This document shows, in pieces, positions 36,038 to 45,546 of a DNA stretch of 64,000 nt (positions are counted from its first letter, which is position 1; the number at the start of each line of letters is the position of its first letter). The position numbers were made by a program, and so were the translations under genes. The notes beneath the pieces are model-generated. The model saw only the letters and a program-made list of their open reading frames with translations, ran no database searches and had not been told where the DNA came from. Source of the stretch: Calonectria ilicicola (lineage: Eukaryota > Ascomycota > Sordariomycetes > Hypocreales > Nectriaceae); NCBI GenBank assembly GCA_020809705.1, contig CP085833.1:4402001-4466000 (forward strand), read 5' to 3'.

Positions 36038-38414
36038 TTACTCAAAAAACCATATGTCCCGGAGCTTAATACCTATCTGCATAGAGGTCTCCCCAAAATC
36101 TGACCTTTGAATCGCGACGAGGTCATCATCAACACCTGACATTCTTCTGTGACCTGAAATTCTTCTGCGAGCCTCCATAACTTGAGATTGCAGTTCCTCT
36201 GCTTCCTGCCATAGGCCTTGTTCTGAAAATATAAACCACTGGTTTTTCAGACTTCCCAGTGTGTGTCGGTGATCAGGACCTAATATCTTTTGGCGAGCTT
36301 TCACAACTTGCGACTGTATGTCCTGTGCCTCCTCGAATCGACCTTGCTTCCAAAACGTACATGCGAGGTTGTTCATACTCGTCAGTGTATTTGGGTGATC
36401 GGGGCCCAGTGTTCTTTTGTAAGCCTCCGTAACCTGTAAATCCGTCTTCTCTGCTTCTTCCAATTGGCCTTGATCCCTAAATATAGTTGCCATGTTATGC
36501 ATACTGGCTAGCGTATTATGATGATCAGGACCTAATGTGGTTTTGTAGGCTTCCGTCACTTGCGATTGCATCTCTTTTGCCTCTTCCAATTCACCTTGGC
36601 CCCTATATAAAACTGCAACGATATTCATGCTGGATAATGTATCAGGGTGATTGGATCCCAATTCCTCTTGATAGAATTTCAGAACCTGTGTCAATAGCCT
36701 TCTTGCCTCTTGATATTGGCGTCGGCTCAGGTGTATAAGCCCAAGCAACGATATACTTCTTAGAGTTGATTGAGCTTTCTCGCCAAGTGATTTTCGGAAT
36801 ATGTTTATCGACTCTGCCGACATTCGTTCTGCGGCGGTATTCATGCCGAATTCCCAGGCATACCATGCTCCTTTATAGAGGAGCTGAGCTAACGCCTCTT
36901 TAATAACCCCTTTTTTGGGGTGATGCTTTATCGCCACTTCAGTGTGAGGGAAGACTGTTTGGCAAAGTTTCCAGTTACCACCTGATGCATTAGGAAACCA
37001 CCATTCAAGTAGTATAATATACTGATCTTGGAAAGTTTCTCGTAGATCATTGGCTTCTAGCCATCTCTTTGTTGATAATTGAATGAGCTCATGCATCTCC
37101 AATGTATCTCCTTCGGTTGAGATGATAAAACAAAAGTTCCTCAAAATTGCTACATCATCTTCAAATTCCTCTTCGATATAGTTGGAACTACTATCCGATT
37201 CTGCATTATTGCTGTCGTTGGAACTCGCTGGCTCATCCTTTGTCCTCCTTTTGTACAATTTGAGGAGAAATTCCGGGATACCCTGTCGATGGAAAAAGCT
37301 CATAAACGACAGCATTTCCGCCGCCGTAGGCCGCTGAGTGCGGATATAATTGAATGATATATCCCAGGTTGAAAGAATCGCGTTCGATGCGGCTCCATCT
37401 CGTCGCAAATCTCCACCATTGTGACCTAGGAGCCTAATTCTCTTGCGCTCGCTTGCTTGAAACTCTGCTAAATACTTGTCAATTGACATCCGAGGAGTTC
37501 TCTCTTTTATGTAAGCGGCTGCCTGGCTGATAGCGAGTGGGATGCATTCAAGTGCCTGGACCAGATCGGCTGCAACATTTTTATCTGAAGTGTTTTTTTT
37601 AGCTTGCTATCCAGGAGCTGAATAGCATCAATCGTCGCCATCGGTCCTATTTCAATGATGGCTTCATCTGTATCAACCAGTCTCAATGCCACGCCCCGAT
37701 TCCGCGTGGTGATAAGGATGGAGCCATTTCGACTTTGTGGTAAGAATGATACCATGGGCCGATCTTTTTGAATACCGCTATTCACATTGAATAGTACATC
37801 GTAATCATCGGCATTATCGAGGATTATACACCAGTTACATTTGGTCTCATTGCTTAGCCACTGATGCACCAGCAGCAAAATATCAGCCTTGGGTTGATTT
37901 CGGCGAGGGATTTTCAAAGCGTCTGCGATACTCCTAAATCCCTCTTCGATACGTGCGCCAGTGCCAGCATGAATCCAGAAAACCCACATGGGTTCTTGTC
38001 CAGCTAGATGGTTCTCTTTCAATTGATAGGCAAATTCGATAGCAAGGTGCGACTTTCTGCCAGATTAGTTAGCATAGATCTGATACAGATAGATGGCTTG
38101 CATTATACCCAACCCCGCCAAAGCCTACGAGAGCTGCGCGCTTGACAGGCGTAGAACATAAATTATAGATTCTATCAAGAAGATTGCCCCGTACGACGAA
38201 ATTTGGATCACGTGGATAGGGAATGGGAGTTGATAGTGGATTCGGTGGCGTGTCCGGCCGCTCTTGTATAGATACTAGTCAGCCAAGAGAAAGAAAATAG
38301 AAGTTGTCAAGACACACCAGGTGATAGATAGACATTGAGTGCTGCTCCTTGAGTGAGATTGTTACCGACGATGGCTGTATGCGCCTCGATCGGCCCGAAG
38401 GATTGTTCACTCAT
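36038..38414 (-). CDS. Fungal NLR: short N-terminal leader, NB-ARC ATPase and TPR repeats, broken by one frameshift
   Basis: Exons are 38414-38318, 38274-38109 and 38056-36038. A 33-residue leader with a VGNN…G pattern runs into a Pro-rich linker (ERPDTPP) and the IPYPRDPNFV block, the usual lead-in of fungal NB-ARC proteins. NB-ARC motifs are the Walker A GFGGVGKS (split by intron 2), kinase-2 CIILDNADD, kinase-3a SILITTRN and the GxP-like CIPLAISQAAAYI. About 760 residues are implied in all. The C-terminus has four to five 42-residue kinesin-light-chain-type TPRs (LGPDHPNTLTSMNNLA). Such STAND proteins act in non-self recognition and regulated cell death. In an A8 run at 37593-37600 the frame shifts by one base between kinase-3a and CIPLA; nine A would keep it. 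As read, the gene is truncated after NB-ARC. No effector-type gene lies beside it. Confidence 0.85.
36162..36665 (-). repeat. 126-bp tandem repeats encoding TPR units
   Basis: Four units spaced 126 bp apart, each encoding one 42-residue TPR with an LGPDH-like start. Neighbouring units keep long matching stretches at the DNA level, so copy-number change by unequal exchange is plausible. Confidence 0.75.
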
Positions 38415-38917
38415 CGTTGGACTGGGGATAACAAGCACAGAGGAGAATGGCTGCTTCCAACGATATAGGCTGTGTTGATGAGCTATATAACTTTGCGCGT
38501 TCGCTCCCGGGCTCGACGAGGGCACCAAGATGTGGCGAATGGTAGTCGGTGGAATATAAACCCGACATTGACAAGGCAATCACGTAGTTAAATGCGAACC
38601 ACCCCAGTTCGCCTTCGAGTCCGGTCACTTCGTATCCCGTTTAACGCCGCAAGCCACCACAAGCCGCCATAAGCTGATAGTTGCATACTGAGAAGGAGAT
38701 CTAACCAACCAGAAAAAAGCGACGACTCCTTGAGATGTGGGGCACGGCACCCAAGTCGTCTTGGATTGCTCAAAGGGATAAAAGCAAGAGGTATATTTAT
38801 CAACATCCGTAAAAAGAAAAATCTGCCGTCTATTCTAAGGCTTTATACTTCCGTATTCATTCCATTTTTCCCATTCATATTTCCCATTTTCCAAGTGCCC
38901 TGGCCCTTTTCTTACCC
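38415..38917. promoter_or_regulatory. Promoter of the NLR gene and 3' flank of ADE2
   Basis: A 500-bp spacer between two minus-strand genes. No other coding region is seen. The open frame continuing upstream of the NLR ATG has no further ATG, so I treat it as leader. Confidence 0.45.
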
Positions 38918-41226
38918 TTATTTCTTACCCATCTTGGCAAGGTAAGCCTCAACGTCAATCTCCCGCAGGGTGTTGGCCTTTTCAATAACCTGCTGCTCCA
39001 TTTCCAGCTGGTAGGCCACCATCTTGTCGTGATACTCAGGGATGAAGGCTCCCAGAATTCTGATGGCCAGCAGCGCCGCATTGGTCGAGTTGTTGATGCC
39101 TACAGTGGCGGTCGGCACGCCTCGCTTTTTTGGCTGTTAGTAAACTTCTCTGTTTTTATTTATTTTCAAGAATCACTTACAGGCATTTCTAGTTTATTTG
39201 TTAGTACATGTACTCAGCGAATATATGGATTGAGAAGAAAACTTACGGACGATCGACAACAGTGAATCCATGCCATCAAGATGCGTGGCTTTCACGGGTA
39301 CGCCTAAATACATTGTTAGTTAATTATGTTTCTCATTTAGTGATTGTTTCAAAGCTCACCAATAACTGGAAGTGGGGTTTCCCTAGTGGTTGAATATGTC
39401 AGTATCCGTTTAGAGGCAAGGAGTTTTCTTTTTTCAAGGCTGCAAATTAGAGCAAAATACGCACGACGAAAACATTCCAGGTAAATGGGCAGCTCCCCCA
39501 GCAGCTGCTATTACGACTTTGATGCCACGAGAAGCAGCAGCCTTAGAAACCTCCATCATCTTCGTGGCTGTTCGGTGGGCGGAAGTAATGTCGACCTCCC
39601 AAGGTACACCAAACTTGTTGAGAATATCAAAACCGGCCTTGAGAACCGGCAGATCAGAGTCGGAACCCATGGTGATGAGAACCAAGGGCTTTTCCTTTCC
39701 CTTGACTGGAACAACGGCGGTGGCTTGCTGGGGGCGGAGAGCTTTGCTGGAGGCCTGAAGGCGCTCCTGGCGGATTTCCTGCGCAATTTCGACGATGGGC
39801 TGGGCGAACTTGTCTAGCTCGTCGATGGGAATGAGACCGGTAAGAGTAATGTGACCGATCTTGCGGCTAGGCTTGGACTCCTTGCCGTAGAGGTGGAGGT
39901 AGACACCAACATCCTTTCCGTAGGTCGACTTGGTCTTTTCGACGAGACGGAGGTGCGAGTCAGGGTTAGCGCCGCCGAGAATGTTTACCATGATGCTGGA
40001 GGTAACATGGGGCTGAAGCTCCTCAGGAAGAGTGCCATCGGTGATGGCGGTAAGCTGGGCCTTGTATTGAGACCTATGTGGGGGTCAGTGTTTGAGCCTG
40101 GTTTAACAACTTTTTTTTTTAAAATAAAAAAATGGAATAAAAATAAAACCAGAATGAAATAAAAGGAGTCTTTTTAATCCAAACATTCGAGCTCCCTTTT
40201 GTATTTTGAAAAGATCAAACAAAGATGTTGGGTTTCTTACATGTAAGGGACGGCCTCAATAGTATGGTGACCCGAGTTGTGAGGGCGGGGGGCAATCTAC
40301 ACTCAAGTTAGCTCAAAAAGTCCCAATTGAACAAAAATGAACAAAAGTATAAAATTCCATACCTCGTTGACAATAACACTGCCATCCTCAGTCAAGAACA
40401 TCTCAACGGCGAAAACACCTCGGCCCCAAAGCTTGTCAACCACGCTGCAAGCAACCTCCTGGGCACGCTTGGAGACCTCAGCGGGCACATTTCGGGGAGG
40501 CATGTAGACACGAGAACAGATGTTGTCCTCATGGATGGTCTCAACGGCAGGGTAGGGGACCAGGCGCTTGGTGTTGCCAGCGTCGTCCTCAGTGCGGATG
40601 ACGATGACGGAGAGCTCCAGCTTGAAGGGAACCCACTTCTCGGCGTAGCACTCAAGGCTGCCAAACTCGGCGACGGCTTGCTCAAAGTCGGCCTCGGAGG
40701 AGATCTTGAGGTTTCCGCGGCCGTCGTAAGAGTCCTTGCGCGACTTGAGCATCCATGGGAAGCCGAACTTGGCCGAAGCGTCCTTCATGGAGGCGAGCAT
40801 GGCGTCGCCGGTCTCGAGAGCCACCTGCTCGGCAATGGGAATGCCCTGCTTTCCGAGGTACTCCTTCTGCTCGTACTTGTTCTGGATCAAGCGCAGAGTC
40901 TTCCAGTGAGGGTGGACGGCCACCTTCTTGGGCGTAGATGAGCCGGGGACCTGGACGCCCTGGGTGGCAATCTCCTCGAGCACATGGGTGTCAATGTGCT
41001 CAACCTCGACAGTGAGGATGTCGGCGGTCTGGGCGAGCTCCCGGATCTTTTCCGGGTTCTTGAAAGAACCGGTGACGTGGTTCTTGTTGCTGTTGATCTG
41101 CTTTGCCGAAGCGTTCTCGGCATCAAGAACCGCCACCGGGACATTGAGAGGAGCAGCGGCCTCGCAAAGCATCATGCCGAGCTGGCCGCCGCCGAGGAGG
41201 CCAATGACGGGGGTTGAAGAAGCCAT
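38918..41226 (-). CDS. ADE2: Phosphoribosylaminoimidazole carboxylase (PurK-PurE fusion), 607 aa, seven exons
   Basis: I place exons at 41226-40363, 40296-40241, 40073-39465, 39382-39360, 39303-39247, 39188-39181 and 39124-38918. All introns are GT-AG, and the sum is 608 codons with the stop. The N-terminal PurK ATP-grasp part opens with IGLLGGGQLGMMLCEAA and contains SRKDSYDGRGN and the GVFAVEMFLTEDGSV end. The C-terminal PurE part has LITMGSDSDLPVL, the SAHRT motif and AAGGAAHLPGM. Ade2 carboxylates AIR to CAIR in de novo purine synthesis in the cytosol. Exon 4 is only 23 nt and exon 6 only 8 nt. Without exon 6 the conserved IVQMPRGVP motif cannot be assembled. A CACGTG site lies 155 bp upstream. 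Identity is certain; the two tiny exons rest on motif continuity. Confidence 0.96.
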
Positions 41227-43994
41227 TTCTGATTTTTTTCTGTGGTTTATTGGGTTTCCTCAATCGATGTGCCTCTTCAATTGAGTGAACAAAAAAAGAT
41301 GCCTTTTTTTTTCTCAACTATCGACTATCCCGCATGCACCATGATGGCGGGGGAGGGGAACGAAGAAATTTCAGTGGAGACACGTGCCGCCGTTTTGCGC
41401 GCTTAACCATTGAGCTTAGCGCCGTATTTTACGGTTTACAGTTTGAGAGCTACAGAGATGCATCCTGGATGAGAACATTGTGACAGCTACAGTAAATACA
41501 ACTTTTAAAAAGCATATGAAGAGGGAAAATCGGAAGAAAAGAATGCAGAAAACATGCCATGAGGGTTACTGAAATACAACTCTTGCTGTGGCGGTGCTGG
41601 GGCTGAGATCGGGAATAGAAACGCAGGTTACATTCCCCAGAAAGTCCAAAGTTTGCATGACACGACTTATGAAACATCAGGCCGTTATGGAATCTTGTTT
41701 CTAGGCCTTGGCAAAACGACAGGCGTTTCCTTGTGCCAAAGATTTTTTTTTTCCCTTTAGCAGGATTGTTGTGGTTCGCAAGGAATCCCGCTTACTTGAT
41801 GCCAGAGAGGGATCGAGCTAGTGAAATACACCGTAACGGCCGCTTATACAAGGTACACACACAGGAGGATCACCACAGATCTACAAATATCGAATAAAAC
41901 ATGCACTTCTTTTACGCTTCTAGATGGCGAGGCGGCCCAGCACTAAGGCATCAGCGTCAGGGAGCATCCTTACCATTCAGCTCCATTGGTAAGGCATAGC
42001 TAGTTTTATGCACGTCGTCGGCCTCGGCGCATGTTTCGGATCCGTGGCCCGCATACTTTTTCCACGGACAAGCGCCCACGTGCTGGGCCAAACTCAAGCG
42101 TCGGCAAACAGCCGAGTCGAGAGTCCGGATTCACCGAATCACGCAGGCTATATATACGAATATACACACATACGCTTCAATATAATAGGATTTTCTCAAC
42201 ATGGCGCGTGCGTCGTTGGGTCCTTTTGAGCAAGGATGCGTTGGATGCGAGGTCAGCATGCACGGTCAGCATTTTAATCTCCCGACCCGAACAGCGAAGA
42301 TGATGGTCCCTGGCGCCAGCGAAGCGCCTAGCAAAGTGAGAGAGAGCGACAGAGAGACAGAGAGAGAATGCGAAGGGGGGAAGAGAGGCACACATACATA
42401 CTGTACTCCGTATACACGCATGCATGCACGCAGCCGCTCTGCTCAGCCTGGCCCCCGACCTATGTGGCGTAGCCACGCTCTTCGCATCCTCTGCGCTGTA
42501 CCAACTGCCAAACCCCAGGGATCGCCCTTGACGCATCGTGGCTGCAACCCTGCCTAGCCCGGACTTTTCCATCTCAGATCTCTTGATGATGAAGAAATCC
42601 GTTGAAGCAAATCAAACATCACCAGCTGTCACGGAGCTCGGGCCGAAATCGAGTCGAGGCCCCCCAAGAGTTCTCGCTTCTCTTTTCTCATGTCCAAGCA
42701 ACAGCAGCAGCTTGGCCCGTTGAAGCAATTGATCAACGTCCTTTTTTTTGTTCTTGTTGGCTGCAATGGATCAGCCTCGCGTGTTCGTCTTACACAAACC
42801 CCACATGTTGTCGCTAGGATTGCAAGCTGGGGAAAAAACGCAATTTCGCAGCTTCATCAGAGTGTAATAAGGACAAGACGGCATTCGGCACCGTGAGCCT
42901 GCTGCGATCCAGAACACGCGTCCCTATCTGTGGCGTTGAATGGATGAGTTCATACTAGTGGCATCCCCGGGATGGGAAATGGGCATACTAGACATATACT
43001 GTCCAGTGAAGTAAGGATGAAACAAAGGAGCTGAACCAACATGGCATGGAAAGGCATCCTTCTCTGTGCCTGCTCCACTTTTAGAGTTTACATGCACAGC
43101 GGGATTGTATGTGCAGTATGGATGTACCCGCTGCGCCTTCGGCCGCCAGCTAAAAATGTCAGTCCGAGAGCGAAGGGGAGCCATCGCATTCGCTAGGTCG
43201 CTAAGTCGTCGTGTTCTCCCCCCATCTCCCAGCTCTCCTAGGCCCTCTAAGGCCAAGGCGCAGGCAACACAGGACGATTCCTTCCACAAGCCTTCTAGAC
43301 CCATTCCCGCTCTCCCGCGCGCGCGTGCGTGCATGCACCCAGCCAAAAATGTCAAGCCAGGTCTAAGCCAAGTGAGTGTGCCTTGAGACCGAGTCCACTC
43401 GAAACAGAAACCAACCCTGGCAAACTCTGTCCCCGGCACACACACACACACACACACACGCTCGTGCATCCAAGAACATGTCGTTCATCGTTCGTCGTCC
43501 TGTCCTGGGCTGGGCCGCTCCCTAAGGTGGCCAAGCAAGGCCAAGGCCCAAATGGCACCGCCACACCCACTCACACCCACTCGCACCCGCACAATGTATC
43601 TATCTTCAGTCCCCGTAGTCGGCTCGTTCGGGGATAGGCTTCCTTCCATGAGATGAGAATAGCCTCCTGCAGTCTCCATCGGTATCCATTGGGACTAGCC
43701 GCCTTATGTCATTCCCCTGCAAGGATGACCCAGGCCACCATGGTGTTTGAGTTCGAGATGATATACAAACACTCACCTCACCCCCCCCAGCCCAGTTGAC
43801 TGGCCATTCATTCATCTCCATTTGTCCAGCTAAAACTTCCAATTCCTCTTTTCCTTTCCTTTCGCTTCATCCAGCCCTATTTTGTTCGCTTCTCCAATTC
43901 GTCGTCATCCTCGTTCTCGTTCAGCTTCCAATTACATTTCGACACCTTCACACTTCCCACATCCACATCCACATCTACCGTACAAGTAAAAAAC
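41227..43994. other. Divergent intergenic region, ADE2 / LITAF-domain gene
   Basis: About 2.8 kb without a supportable gene. The ADE2 promoter is on the left, with CACGTG at 41381-41386. The LITAF-gene leader is on the right, a C/T-rich stretch from about 43.8 kb with repeated CCACAT words. A (CA)n microsatellite lies at 43437-43459. Frames here are short and unconvincing. Confidence 0.5.
43437..43459. repeat. (CA)n microsatellite
   Basis: About eleven uninterrupted CA dinucleotides in non-coding sequence. Confidence 0.9.
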
Positions 43995-44978
43995 ATGGGA
44001 CGAGGTAAGAAAAACTGCCTACTTATTCCAAGCTCCCCTGATACCCAAATCCTCCCCGGACTGAAAGCAACAACATCACCAACAAAAACAACACCAAACT
44101 TACACATCTTCTTCTTCCTCTATAGCACCTGAACCTACACCTCAAGCTGAGCTTGAAGGCAACGGCGGTCCTCCTCCTCCCACCTACGAGCTCTCAACCA
44201 TGGGTTCTCCCGTACCCGGATCTTCTTCCATGGCCGGATCTTCCTCCAACGCGCCCCTCTCGCCCCAGCCAGCTCCCGGTGCGCCATCCAACGACCAGAG
44301 CCTCAGCTTCGACCCGTCCCAGGCTCCCGACTTCAGCAAGCCTGACCTCGGCATGCCCAGCAACAACAACAGCAGCCACAATGTCAACAATGGCAGCCCA
44401 AGCAACAACCCTTTCGTTCCCAGCGGCCCTCCTAGCCACACAAACACCGGCAGCAACAACCCCTTTGTCCCCAGCGGCCCTCCCACCGTGCCTCCCAGCG
44501 TCGCCAGCACTCCCTACCAGCCCCAGAACATGACTCCCTTCCCTCCCGCGACCAGCGCGCCCCAGGTCCAGAGCACCGTGTCCGTCACGCCCCTGCACAT
44601 GCTCAAGGGCGAATCCGCCGCCGTCCAGTGCCCCAGCTGCAACCTCAAGTGCCACACTTTTGTCGAGACCAAGAACGGAAGAAGGATGCAGTAAGAACCA
44701 TCTCCCCCAAATGTGAAAAAAAGAAAGAACATAAGTTAACTCAATTCTCCCTATAGCACCATTGCCGGCGTCTGCTGCTGCTTCACATGCATGGGCTGCT
44801 TCCCCTACTGCTGCAGTTCCTTCAAGGACGTTCACCACAAGTGCGGCAACGTAAGTAGTTCACTATACACAACATGTTCTTAACATGTGCTAACCAACCG
44901 TCCTCTCTCCAGTGCGGTGTCTCTCTTGCCACCTACCACCGCGGCAGTCGCACCGACGTTCACTGCTACGGAAAATAA
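43995..44978 (+). CDS. LITAF-like zinc-ribbon domain protein with PPxY motif, 244 aa
   Basis: Exons are 43995-44004 (only 10 coding nt), 44126-44690, 44757-44850 and 44913-44978, summing to 245 codons with the stop. Residues 1-150 are Pro/Ser/Asn-rich and disordered. They hold an early PPPPTYEL segment whose PPTY fits the PPxY motif that binds WW domains of Nedd4/Rsp5-type ubiquitin ligases, plus two NNPFVPSGPP repeats. The C-terminal LITAF domain has CPSC (Cys172, Cys175), a Cys-rich hydrophobic membrane-inserting stretch (VCCCFTCMGCFPYCC) and the closing HKCGNC (Cys221, Cys224). LITAF-domain proteins are peripheral membrane proteins of endosomes and lysosomes. Human LITAF likewise pairs PPxY with this domain and contacts ESCRT and Nedd4 proteins. 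The fungal role is inferred. Confidence 0.9.
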
Positions 44979-45546
44979 TCGCCGAGCATAATTTGAGTCT
45001 TGTGTATTATAAGATCGCGTCGTCGAGGCCAAGGGGGGAAAACAATGGGTGCATAGCCGGGGTTTTATTATGTCTTTTATTTATTATAACGGGATACCTA
45101 CTGTGTTTTTTTTGGAGGACCATATATTGGTTTCAGATTTATGTTTTTTCTAGTTGTGCCCGGAGAGGGTTTGGTTGGGGGGCTACTATGGCTTATAGAC
45201 GTAGCTGTAATGGCCTGGGATGGAGTTGACCCCTCGCGGGTGTACGGGTGTTGGCGCCCTTATAGACTTTTTATTTTGTCCACATCATTTGCACCCAGTT
45301 CTCGTCGCTATTGTTGTTGTGCGTCTCTTGCATATCCATAAAATCCCATTTGCTTTATTTCATCTGGTTGGCTTATGTACGTTGCCAACTAATGCCTATA
45401 CCCATTGGCTCAACGCCAAATAACTATGCTTATATTACATGTAGCTTGCTGCGACAGCGGAATCACCAGACACCTCATTCACACTCGTCGTTAATCTGAA
45501 TCTATCATGCCATGCCATCAATGACTCCTTTTCAGTCCGTCCCATA
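44979..45546. other. Convergent 3' intergenic region, LITAF-domain gene / RTT106
   Basis: It carries both 3' UTRs. The sequence is T-rich around 45.05-45.15 kb. Nothing else is seen. Confidence 0.5.

Noticed and set aside
41930..42000. Possible tRNA-like stretch
   Set aside because: I looked for A-box and B-box patterns and a cloverleaf; no acceptable acceptor stem or T-loop was found.
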